64,000 nt of DNA from Rhodocyclaceae bacterium (GTDB lineage: Bacteria; Pseudomonadota; Gammaproteobacteria; Burkholderiales; Rhodocyclaceae), in the NCBI GenBank assembly GCA_016702335.1, contig JADJEF010000018.1:124001-188000 (forward strand), given 5' to 3'. The number at the start of each line of letters is the position of its first letter. Position 1 is the stretch's first letter. The notes under the pieces were generated by a model. The model ran no database searches, was not told where the DNA came from, and saw only the letters and a list, made by a program, of their open reading frames with translations. Position numbers and translations under genes: made by a program. Of this stretch, positions 17,601-25,810 are shown piece by piece.

Positions 17601-19139
17601 ATGCCGCTGCTCGACTGGCTCCATAAAAAACAGGCCGTAACGGCCGCTGCGCGCGTTCCCTACCGGCTGCTCGACGTCGAACGTGTGCATGGCGATCCGA
17701 CGGCCGACAATTGGCTGATTCAGGGCGACAACCTCGAAGCGCTCAAGGCGCTGTTGCCCTTGTATGCCGGACGGGTGAAGTGCATCTATATCGACCCACC
17801 CTACAACACCCGCAGCGCCTTCGAGCATTACGACGACAATCTGGAGCACAGCCAGTGGTTGTCGATGATGTACCTGCGCCTGGAGCTGCTGCGCGAACTG
17901 CTGGCGGAGGACGGCAGCATTTGGGTGTCGATTGACGACAACGAGGCGCACTACCTCAAGGTGATCATGGACGAGGTGTTTGGGCGGGGGAATTTTGTTG
18001 CGACCAATGTTTGGCAGAAACGATATTCGCGTGACAACAACTCTGCAATTGGTGATGTTCACGACTATGTGTTCTGTTACGCCCAAAATGCCGAGCGATT
18101 TAAGTCTGCGCGGAATCGTATCGAGCCGGACGCCAAGACCCGTTCGGCCTACAGAAATCCAAATAACGATCCGCGCGGCCCTTGGCGCCTGATCCCAATG
18201 TCAGGTGCCGAATTGCGGCCAAATCAGCAATATCCAGTAAAAACACCGAGCGGAAAAATTATGTTTCCCCCAGAAGGGCGCCACTGGTCTGTACTGGAGC
18301 CAAAGTTTCTTGAGCTTGTCGCAGCAGGCAAGGTGTTTTTTGGCAAAAGCGGTGATTCGGCACCCGGTTTGATTCGGTACTTTTCTGAAATCGAAGGGCT
18401 CGTGCCATGGACATGGTGGCCTCATGAGGATGGGGGCCATACAGACGAATCAAAGAAAGAGATTCATGCACTATTTGGCAAGACCGATGCCTTTAGTACC
18501 CCAAAACCTGAGCGGCTTCTGAGACGAGTCTTGGAGATAGCCACCAACCCCGGCGACCTCGTCCTCGACAGCTTCCTCGGCTCCGGCACCACTGCCGCCG
18601 TTGCCCACAAAATGGGCCGTCGCTACATCGGCATTGAAATGGGCGAGCACGCGCGCAGCCACTGTTTGCCGCGCTTGCAAAAGGTCATCGCGGGTGAGCA
18701 GGGCGGTATCTCGCCAGCGGTGGGCTGGAAAGGGGGCGGGGGCGTTCGCTTCGTGACGTTGGGGCAGCCCGTGTTTCTCGCCGACGGCCGCATCAACCCC
18801 GAAATTCGCTTCGCCACACTGGCGGCATGGGTCTGGTATCAGGAGACGCGCACCCCGTGGGAAGTCGGCGCTGGTGAGACGGCGATGCGCGGCACGCCGC
18901 TGCTGGGTGTCCATGAGGGCAAGGCGGTGGCGCTGCTCTACAACGGCATACTCGGTGACCGGCGGCCACAGGGGGGCAATGTGCTCACGACCCCGGTGTT
19001 GGCAGCACTCAAGGCCTTGTTGCCCGAGCACACCGGCGCATGGCTGGTCTTTGGCGAATCGTGCCGTTTGTCAGCCCAACGGCTGGCCGGCGAGGGCGTG
19101 CGCTTCAAGCAAATACCCTACGACATCAAGGCGCGCTGA
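17601..19139 (+). CDS. mod: Type III restriction-modification DNA methyltransferase (Mod)
   Basis: A 512-residue beta-class N6-adenine methyltransferase: the catalytic DPPY at residues 65-68 (YIDPPYNTRS) comes before the SAM-binding DSFLGSGTTAAVAHK near residue 323. The region between them holds the target-recognition domain and is AT-richer than the rest (27 of 60 G+C in the line from 18001, compared with clearly higher values in the flanks), as if exchanged by recombination. A copy of the 29-bp repeat lies in the coding sequence near residue 420. The Res gene starts one base after the stop. Mod acts alone as a methylase and gives the complex its sequence specificity. Confidence 0.92.
   Translation: MPLLDWLHKKQAVTAAARVPYRLLDVERVHGDPTADNWLIQGDNLEALKALLPLYAGRVKCIYIDPPYNTRSAFEHYDDNLEHSQWLSMMYLRLELLRELLAEDGSIWVSIDDNEAHYLKVIMDEVFGRGNFVATNVWQKRYSRDNNSAIGDVHDYVFCYAQNAERFKSARNRIEPDAKTRSAYRNPNNDPRGPWRLIPMSGAELRPNQQYPVKTPSGKIMFPPEGRHWSVLEPKFLELVAAGKVFFGKSGDSAPGLIRYFSEIEGLVPWTWWPHEDGGHTDESKKEIHALFGKTDAFSTPKPERLLRRVLEIATNPGDLVLDSFLGSGTTAAVAHKMGRRYIGIEMGEHARSHCLPRLQKVIAGEQGGISPAVGWKGGGGVRFVTLGQPVFLADGRINPEIRFATLAAWVWYQETRTPWEVGAGETAMRGTPLLGVHEGKAVALLYNGILGDRRPQGGNVLTTPVLAALKALLPEHTGAWLVFGESCRLSAQRLAGEGVRFKQIPYDIKAR
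18858..18886 (-). repeat. 29-bp dispersed repeat, copy 2 (inside mod)
   Basis: Reverse-strand copy within the methyltransferase gene; its last four bases (the TTGCGG end) diverge. Read in the gene's frame it encodes WEVGAGETAM, the same frame and nearly the same peptide as the reverse copy in imuB (PQVGAGNTAI). Confidence 0.75.
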
Positions 19140-19140
19140 T

Positions 19141-22071
19141 ATGAGTCTGGCTCTGAAATCTTATCAACGCGCGGCGCTGGAACTGCTGGCGCGCTTTTTC
19201 GATCTGGCGCGGGGGGCCGCCGACGAGGCCGCACTCGATGGCGCATTTCGCCAAACGCTGCGCGAGCAGGAATTGCCGCCCGAGGCCATACCGCCTTATC
19301 TGGCGCAGGGCTTTGCCGGCATGCCGTATGTGTGCCTGCGCATTCCAACGGGAGGCGGCAAAACGCTGCTCGGGGCGCATGCCGTGGCGTGTGCCGCACG
19401 GCACTACACTGGCCAGGACCGGCCCGTGGCGCTATGGCTGGTGCCGACCAACACCATCCGCCAGCAGACCCTGAACGCCCTGCGCCAGCCAGGCCACCCC
19501 TATCGCGAGGCGCTGGAAGAACACTTCGGGGTCGATGGCCTGCGCGTGCTCGACATCACCGACTGTGAGCAATTGCGCCCGCAAGATTTCGGCGGCAAGG
19601 CCATTGTGGTGGTCGGTACCTTGCAGACGCTGCGCGTCGAAGACACCTCGGGGCGTGACGTGTATGCCTACAAAGAGGCGTTCGAGCCGCACTTTGAACG
19701 TGCGCCCGATCTCGCTGGATTTGAACGCGTTACGGAGAAAGACCTGGCGGCGCAACCCTATCTGACGGCAGCCGATCTGGGCAAGGTGAAGCGCAGTTTC
19801 GCCAATCTGATGTATTGGCACCAGCCCGTGGTGATCATTGATGAAGCGCACAACGCTCGTGGCGCGCTGAGCTATGAGACCTTCGCGCGCCTGCGTCCGG
19901 CGGCGTTGGTAGAGATGACGGCGACACCGGTGCGTGAGGGCAAGCATCGCAGCAATGTGCTGTATCACGTCTCGGCAGAAGCGCTGAAGGCCGAGCAGAT
20001 GATCAAATTGCCCATCGTGTTGCAAGCGCACCCGAACTGGCAAGAGGCGGTGCGCGATGCCTTGCTGACACGAAAGCGCCTCGCCGCCGAGGCGCTGCAT
20101 GAAGCCGATTACGTGCGCCCCATTTTGCTGTTGCAGGCAGAGGACAAGGCCGGCGAGGTGACGGTGGAAAAGCTGCGCGCGTATTTGCTGGAGCACGAGC
20201 ATGTGTCCGAGTCGCGCATTGCCGTGGCAACGGGCACGCAGCGTGAGTTGGATGGCGTGAATCTGTTCGACCCGTCCTGCCCGGTGGAGATCGTGATCAC
20301 TGTTGAGGCGCTGAAGGAGGGTTGGGATTGCTCGTTCGCCTATGTGTTCTGCTCGTTGCAGAAGATCGGTTCGAGCAAGGATATGGAGCAGTTGCTCGGG
20401 CGCGTGCTGCGCATGCCGTACGCACGCACGCGCAAAAGCGCCTTGCTCAATCGTGCCTATGCCCACTTGGCGAGCGCACAGACCGCGCAGGTGGCTAATG
20501 CGTTGGCAGACAAATTGGTGGCGATGGGGTTCGAGGAGCTTGAGGCGGCGCAGGCCGTATTTCCCAGTACGACGCCGTTATTTGATGAGGCAAGCGGTGG
20601 TTCGCAGTGCTTCTCCCCAGCACCTCTGGAATGGGTCGTGCCGCACAACGAGGCAGTGATGGCCGTTCTTGCCGCTGCACCAGCGGGCACGGGCGAGGTG
20701 AATTTTGTGCCCCAGAGTGGCGGCAATGTTGCACTCACCTTCGGCACCCCGCCAAGCCCCGATTTGCGCGCTGCCTTGCTCGCGTCCGTTGCCGACAAGA
20801 AGGCGCGCGCATCGTTTGAAGCGGCCCTTGATCGTTTCGAGTGGCGCAGTCAAGCGGCTCTGGCGCCTTCGCTGCGTGGCGTGCCATTCCGCCCGCTGCC
20901 TTTGCTCTGTGTGCGCTTTGCTGGCGACGGCGCGCAAAGTGAACTGGATTTGGCAGAAAAGGAAAGCTTGATTGATCTTGGCGGATTTTCCTTGGCAGGA
21001 CAGACACCGGAGTTGCCAGCGTTCAAGCCGACCGAAGAGCGCAAACCCTATTTGCTTGATATTGACCAAGGCCATCTGCGTGTCGCGCAAGAGCAGGCGG
21101 TCTATGCGGTGAATCTGGATTTGGTGCCCACCGATGTGTCCGAGAACGATCTGTTGCGCTGGCTCGATGCGCGCCTGCGCACCCAAGGCATCACGCAGTC
21201 GGATCGTCTGGTGTGGCTGGGCCAGGTGCTGCGCTGGTTGCAGCGTGAAGGCCGTTTTTCGCTCACGGCACTGGTGCGCCATCGCAATCAATTGGCCGAT
21301 ACGCTGGCCGAGCGCCTCACGGCGCTGCGCGGGCAGGCGCAGAAGACCGGTTTTCAGTTGGCGTTGTTGGGCGACGATCCGCGCGGGTGCATCAGTGGCG
21401 ATTATCTATTCTGCTTTTCACCGGGGGCCTACCCGGCGCAACCGCCTTATTACCAAGGTCGCTATCGCTTCCGCAAACATTATTACGGCCTGATCGGCGA
21501 GATGAAGGAGCCACCGCCCCGGCAGATGGATCACGAATTTCATTGCGCAGTGGCGCTTGATGAGCATCGCGCTGTGCGCCACTGGGTGCGCAATTTGCCC
21601 AAGAGCGAATTTTCATTCCGCCTGCCGACCGCAGAGCAGAACTTTTACCCGGATTTCGTTTGCGAGCTGGTGGATGGTCGGCACTTTGTGGTGGAGTACA
21701 AGGGCGAGGGTTACAAGAGCAATGATGATTCGATAGCGAAACGTGTGGTGGGTGAATTCTGGGCCAAGGCGAGCGGTAACCTGTTCTTGATGGCGGTCGA
21801 GCGCGATGACAGCGGACGCGACGTCAGGGCGCAAATCGATGCCTTGCTTGGTGACGTGACGATGCCGAAATTGTTCGCTGAGCATGCACGCGTGCGCCTA
21901 TGTCGTGACATTGACAGTGAGGGGTATCGGCTGGGTCGTGACTCGATCGGCTCGGTGCTCGCCAGCTACGGCGACGGTCAGGCCTATGCCGTTGAGTTCG
22001 CCAACGTCAGTGGAGAAATTGCTGTTGTTACCGTGATGGCAGATGCTTTGGTAGTGGAGGCGAGCGCATGA
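19141..22071 (+). CDS. res: Type III restriction endonuclease subunit (Res)
   Basis: A 976-residue superfamily 2 helicase-nuclease. Walker A PTGGGKT is at about 69-75, DEAH (IIDEAHNARG) at about 234, motif III-like EMTATPVR at about 260, and a helicase C-terminal lobe with EALKEGWDCSFAYVFCS and GRVLRMPYART. The C-terminal nuclease shows the PD-ExK pattern: NFYPDFVCELVDG near 837 and VVEYKGEGY near 855. Everything needed for ATP-driven cleavage looks intact. Start: ATG one base after the Mod stop. The gene overlaps the following small gene by 4 nt. Confidence 0.92.
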   Translation: MSLALKSYQRAALELLARFFDLARGAADEAALDGAFRQTLREQELPPEAIPPYLAQGFAGMPYVCLRIPTGGGKTLLGAHAVACAARHYTGQDRPVALWLVPTNTIRQQTLNALRQPGHPYREALEEHFGVDGLRVLDITDCEQLRPQDFGGKAIVVVGTLQTLRVEDTSGRDVYAYKEAFEPHFERAPDLAGFERVTEKDLAAQPYLTAADLGKVKRSFANLMYWHQPVVIIDEAHNARGALSYETFARLRPAALVEMTATPVREGKHRSNVLYHVSAEALKAEQMIKLPIVLQAHPNWQEAVRDALLTRKRLAAEALHEADYVRPILLLQAEDKAGEVTVEKLRAYLLEHEHVSESRIAVATGTQRELDGVNLFDPSCPVEIVITVEALKEGWDCSFAYVFCSLQKIGSSKDMEQLLGRVLRMPYARTRKSALLNRAYAHLASAQTAQVANALADKLVAMGFEELEAAQAVFPSTTPLFDEASGGSQCFSPAPLEWVVPHNEAVMAVLAAAPAGTGEVNFVPQSGGNVALTFGTPPSPDLRAALLASVADKKARASFEAALDRFEWRSQAALAPSLRGVPFRPLPLLCVRFAGDGAQSELDLAEKESLIDLGGFSLAGQTPELPAFKPTEERKPYLLDIDQGHLRVAQEQAVYAVNLDLVPTDVSENDLLRWLDARLRTQGITQSDRLVWLGQVLRWLQREGRFSLTALVRHRNQLADTLAERLTALRGQAQKTGFQLALLGDDPRGCISGDYLFCFSPGAYPAQPPYYQGRYRFRKHYYGLIGEMKEPPPRQMDHEFHCAVALDEHRAVRHWVRNLPKSEFSFRLPTAEQNFYPDFVCELVDGRHFVVEYKGEGYKSNDDSIAKRVVGEFWAKASGNLFLMAVERDDSGRDVRAQIDALLGDVTMPKLFAEHARVRLCRDIDSEGYRLGRDSIGSVLASYGDGQAYAVEFANVSGEIAVVTVMADALVVEASA

Positions 22072-22409
22072 CGCAGCTACCGAACTCCGCCCAGGCACAG
22101 GTGCAACAAGCAAAGATTGTTGGTTATTTGCTGAATCTCACGCATGCGGACGGTGGACCGAAGGCTGCATTCTTTATCGCGCGCGGTTTTGTTGCCGAGC
22201 GATGGGACGAGATGGCTGACGCTTTGGTGACGCAAGGCCGCAACAATCCTGTGACCAAGATCGTTGCTCATCCATGGGGAGTGCGCTATCAGGTCGATTG
22301 CCATTGTCCGACACCGGATGGTGCCAACCCGTGCATACGTACGGTTTGGGAACTCGCCGATGTGCTCGCCGCACCGCGTTTGCTTACCGCCTATCCACTG
22401 AAGAACTGA
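22068..22409 (+). CDS. DUF6883-like small protein, third gene of the type III R-M operon
   Basis: A 113-residue soluble protein (LPNSAQAQVQQAKIVGYLLN, then AAFFIARGF, VTKIVAHPWGVRYQVDC and PCIRTVWEL). The pattern fits the DUF6883 family as I remember it, small proteins often found with toxin, restriction or conflict genes; function unknown. The ATG overlaps the Res stop (ATGA), so it is translated with the restriction subunit. It could be an inhibitor or modulator of Res, but this is inferred only from position. Confidence 0.75.
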   Translation: MTQLPNSAQAQVQQAKIVGYLLNLTHADGGPKAAFFIARGFVAERWDEMADALVTQGRNNPVTKIVAHPWGVRYQVDCHCPTPDGANPCIRTVWELADVLAAPRLLTAYPLKN

Positions 22410-22411
22410 CA

Positions 22412-22440
22412 ATCGCCGTCCCACCAGCGCCGACTTGCGG
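22412..22440 (+). repeat. 29-bp dispersed repeat, copy 3 (intergenic)
   Basis: Complete copy starting two bases after the stop of the DUF6883-like gene and ending six bases before the stop of the convergent XRE gene. It fills nearly the whole 37-nt gap between two convergent genes. Confidence 0.85.
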
Positions 22441-22446
22441 AAAGTG

Positions 22447-23016
22447 CTAGTTGCCTGAGCTTTCGGCCGCAACCTTGCGGTTCTTGAGGTAACGCTTGAG
22501 CGCCTTGATGTCGCGCCGCGCCACCCGCAGTTGCCATTGCGCGCGGGCCAGCATAAACACGGATGCGCCGAGCAGCGAAGCCATCAGCGGTTCGAGGGCT
22601 TCGATGGCCAGTTGGCTGATTGCAAGGTAGATGATGCCGGCAATGCCCATGGCCATGCCCAGAAAGCGCCCCACCGGCGGAATGTCGTCGCGCCAGGTTG
22701 TTGCGGCATTGCCCGGAAGCGGGCCGCTGCCACCGGTGACGCCATCGATGCCGCTTTCGCGGATCACCAGATCGAAGTCGGCGTCCAAGGCGACAACGAT
22801 CTGCGCGATGGCATTGATCGAGATCGTCTCTTTGCCCGTCAGTACACGGGTCAGGCGCGCCGGCTTCCAGTTCAGGCGTTCGGCCAGCGCTGTGTGCTCG
22901 ACCTGGCGCGCACTGATCAGGCCATTGAGCGTTTCGACGATCACTTGCCGCTTTTCGCGCAGCCAGCGGGTGTCGCCATCGTCGGGGTGCTCGGCGGGGT
23001 CGGGTGTGGTGTTCAT
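22447..23016 (-). CDS. XRE-type HTH protein with membrane anchor
   Basis: A 189-residue protein. Residues 25-90 contain a lambda-repressor-like helix-turn-helix (TALAERLNWKPARLTRVLTGKETISINAIAQIVVALDADFDLV). Residues 115-160 hold two hydrophobic helices (FLGMAMGIAGIIYLAISQL and LEPLMASLLGASVFMLAR), then a basic tail. The ATG directly abuts the stop of the aminotransferase gene (TGAATG), so the two are co-transcribed. Membrane-anchored XRE proteins are rare enough that its DNA target cannot be guessed; it may sense something at the membrane. Confidence 0.8.
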   Translation of the reverse strand: MNTTPDPAEHPDDGDTRWLREKRQVIVETLNGLISARQVEHTALAERLNWKPARLTRVLTGKETISINAIAQIVVALDADFDLVIRESGIDGVTGGSGPLPGNAATTWRDDIPPVGRFLGMAMGIAGIIYLAISQLAIEALEPLMASLLGASVFMLARAQWQLRVARRDIKALKRYLKNRKVAAESSGN

Positions 23017-24509
23017 TCAGTGTGCAAACCAGTGGTCAACCAGGTCGTCGGCATTGCAGCCACCCTGCAGCCGCTCGTAATCGCCCAGCTTGGGCAGGTG
23101 GCGGTAATCGGCGGCCCAGTGTTCGCCATGCGCTGCAACGGCCAGGATGGCCGCGCAGATGGCATCAATTTCATCATCGCTCATTACCGGGTGAAAAGAA
23201 ACCCGCACCCAACCCGGTTTGTCGGTGAGATCGCCGGCGTCGATCTGGTCAGTAATGCGGTGCGAGTGGGCCGGATCGACGTTGAGCAGGTAGTGCCCAT
23301 AGGTGCCGGCGCACGAACAGCCGCCGCGCGCCTGCACGCCAAAGCGGTCGTTGAGCAGGCGCACCACGAGGTTGTAGTGAAGGCCGGGAATGTAGAAAGA
23401 AAACACCGGCAGACGCTCTCGCGATGCCGCGCCGCCAGAATGACAATGCGCGTGCTGCGTTCGAGGTGGGCGAAGACACGTTCGACGATCGCGTGCTCGC
23501 GCTCGGCAATCCGGTCGATACCCATGGACTCTTTGACCTGCACCGCCATGGCCGCCCGGATCAGTTGCAGAAAGCCGGGGGTGCCGCCATCTTCACGCAC
23601 TTCGATGTCTTCGTAGTAGCGATGCTCCTGCCACGGGTTGGTCCAGGTGACGGTGCCGCCGCCGGGCTGGTCGGGCACGGTGGCCGAGTAGATACCGCCA
23701 TTAAACACGAGGATGCCGCACGAACCCGGCCCGCCGAGGAACTTGTGGGGTGAAAAGAAGATGGCATCGAGCGACTGCATTGGATCAGCCGGGTGCATGT
23801 CGATCGCCACGTACGGTGCCGAACAGGCGAAATCGACAAAGCACAAACCGCCGTGCGCGTGCATCAGCGCCGCGATCTGGTGATACGGGGTGCTGATGCC
23901 GGTGACATTGGAGCAGGCCGTGACCGAGGCAATTTTCAGCGGACGATGCGCATGGCGGGCGAGCAGGGCGGGAATGGCGGCCAGATTGACCAGACCATCG
24001 GCCGTCGCGGGGATCACTTCCAGCTCGACTTCGCATTCCAGCCACGAGGTGTGGTTCGAGTGATGCTCCATGTGCGTGATGAGCACCAGGGGGCGCTGCT
24101 CCGGGGCTACGCTGGCTGTACCGATGTAATTGGAGGGTGCGCGCAGGCCAAGCATGCGCTGCAGTTTGTTGATGGTGCCGGTACAGCCGGTGCCGGTGGC
24201 CAGGAGTACATCACGCGGGCCGGCATTGACGTGGCGCTTGACGATGTCGCGGGCTTTTTGGTAAGCCCGGGTCATGGCCTGGCCGGTAAAGCTGGTCTCG
24301 GTATGGGTGTTGGCGATGTAGGGCCCGATGTCGCGCAGCAGGCGCTCTTCGAGCGGCGCATAGGCTCGACCGCTGGCGGTCCAGTCGGCATAGCGCAGGG
24401 GCTGCGGGCCATGTGCGGTGGGGATGCTCGCCGAGTTGCCGACCACGCCCCGGGCGAAGCAGGCAAAGTGCTCGGCAAGTGAGAGAGCAGGAGACGCGGT
24501 AGTGGCCAT
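23017..24509 (-). pseudogene. Class V aminotransferase / cysteine desulfurase-like, frameshifted
   Basis: Two overlapping frames together make a protein of about 496 residues of the class V PLP aminotransferase (SufS/NifS-like) family. The N-terminal part has ATGTGCTGTINKLQ, THMEHHSNHTSW, ITACSN-like VTACSNVTG and the PLP lysine in FFSPHKFLGGPGSCG. The C-terminal part (frame entered near 23415) has PVFSFYIPGLHYNLVVRLL and the active-site-loop-like ARGGCSCAGTYGH. At 23415-23421 an extra GA dinucleotide (GCGAGAGCG on the coding strand) breaks the frame. Removing two bases restores it cleanly. Either a recent mutation or a sequencing error. The gene lies in an operon with the XRE protein and is divergent from the MalY-like gene. 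Confidence 0.82.
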
Positions 24510-24557
24510 GCGCAGGTTCCGTGGTTATCCTTGGCGGTCAGTATACGTTTCGGGGTA

Positions 24558-25763
24558 ATGGCAGCAATGGCTTTGCACGACGAATTCTCAGAAAGTTTTT
24601 TGCAGCCCGTTGACCGCCTGGCCTGGTCAGCGACCAAGTGGGAGAAATACCGTGGCCGCGATGTGATTCCGCTCTGGATCGCCGACATGGACTTCCCGGT
24701 GGCACCGGTCATACAGCAGGCGCTGGCGGCGCATGTGGCGCATGGCAATTTCGGCTACATGAGCACTCCCCAGGGTCTGGCGGACAGGCTGGCCGGGTAT
24801 TACGCCGAGCGTTACGGCTGGGAGATTCAGCCCGAGTGGATTGTCTGGTTGCCGGGACTGGTGTTGGGTTTCAATCTGGCGGTGAAGGCGTGCTGCGCGC
24901 CGGGTGAATCGGCGCTCACCTTCACGCCGGTGTATCCACCTTTCCTGCACGCCGCCAAGACGCAGGGGCGCGAAAGTATCGAGGTCGGTTTGGCTATGGA
25001 AACGGATGCGGCGGGCCGACTTGGTTACCACATCGATTTCGCGGCGCTCGAAGCGGCGGTGCGCCCCTCAACCCGATTGCTCCTGCTGTGTCACCCGCAT
25101 AACCCGGTGGGCCATGTGTTCAGTGCCGACGAGTTGCACACGCTGGCGGATTTTGCCGAGCGTCATGATCTGGTGGTGTGTTCCGATGAGGTGCATTGCG
25201 ACCTGATACTCGACTCCGGCGTGATGCACGTGCCCTTTGCCAGGCTGATGGGTGAGCGTATGGGGCAGAGCATTACGCTGCATGGTCCGGGCAAGGTATT
25301 CAATCTGGCCGGGCTGGGCATTTCGTGGGCGATCATCCCCGATGCCGGCTTGCGCCGGTGCTACCGGCAGGCGGCGCAGCGGCTGGTGCCGGAGCCTTGT
25401 GGCCTGGGCTACACCGCGCTGCGCGCTGCGCTCGATCAGGGCGAACCATGGCGTCTGGCTTTGCTTGCACGGCTGCGCGCCAACCGCGAGCTGGTCGTGG
25501 CGGCATTGGGGCGTATGGGTTTGCCCCACACATTCCCAGCGGCCACCTATCTCGTCTGGATCGACGCCCGTGCGCTGGTCGAAAGCGTCGGTAATCCGAG
25601 TCAATGGCTGGAGCAGCACGGGGTGGGCTTGTCTGATGGCGCTGACTTTGGTGCGCCCGGCTTTTTGCGCCTGAATTTCGGCACGGCGCCCAGCCTGCTG
25701 GAAAAAGCGCTCGCGCGCATGGAAGTCGCTCTGGCGGCGGTACGCGGCCAAATAATTGCATAA
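24558..25763 (+). CDS. MalY/PatB-type C-S lyase (PLP aminotransferase fold)
   Basis: A class I/II aminotransferase-fold enzyme of about 401 residues. The MalY/PatB subgroup signs are WIADMDFPVAPVIQQAL near the N-terminus, HPHNPVGHVF, CSDEVHCDLIL and the PLP-lysine segment GPGKVFNLAGLG at about residue 240. Such enzymes cleave cystathionine or cysteine conjugates to pyruvate, ammonia and a thiol. I chose ATG 24558, with ATG 24567 as the alternative; a TTG at 24531 also opens the frame. It is divergent from the broken cysteine desulfurase-like gene, so both may serve sulfur amino acid metabolism. Confidence 0.88.
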   Translation: MAAMALHDEFSESFLQPVDRLAWSATKWEKYRGRDVIPLWIADMDFPVAPVIQQALAAHVAHGNFGYMSTPQGLADRLAGYYAERYGWEIQPEWIVWLPGLVLGFNLAVKACCAPGESALTFTPVYPPFLHAAKTQGRESIEVGLAMETDAAGRLGYHIDFAALEAAVRPSTRLLLLCHPHNPVGHVFSADELHTLADFAERHDLVVCSDEVHCDLILDSGVMHVPFARLMGERMGQSITLHGPGKVFNLAGLGISWAIIPDAGLRRCYRQAAQRLVPEPCGLGYTALRAALDQGEPWRLALLARLRANRELVVAALGRMGLPHTFPAATYLVWIDARALVESVGNPSQWLEQHGVGLSDGADFGAPGFLRLNFGTAPSLLEKALARMEVALAAVRGQIIA

Positions 25764-25810
25764 TTGCCCGAGTGACAAAATCCGAAAATTTACCCAGCCA
25801 GAGAGAAATC

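Noticed and set aside
19432..20466. A 344-codon minus-strand frame inside res
   Set aside because: Mirror of conserved helicase motifs on the plus strand; no ribosome-binding site or family resemblance.
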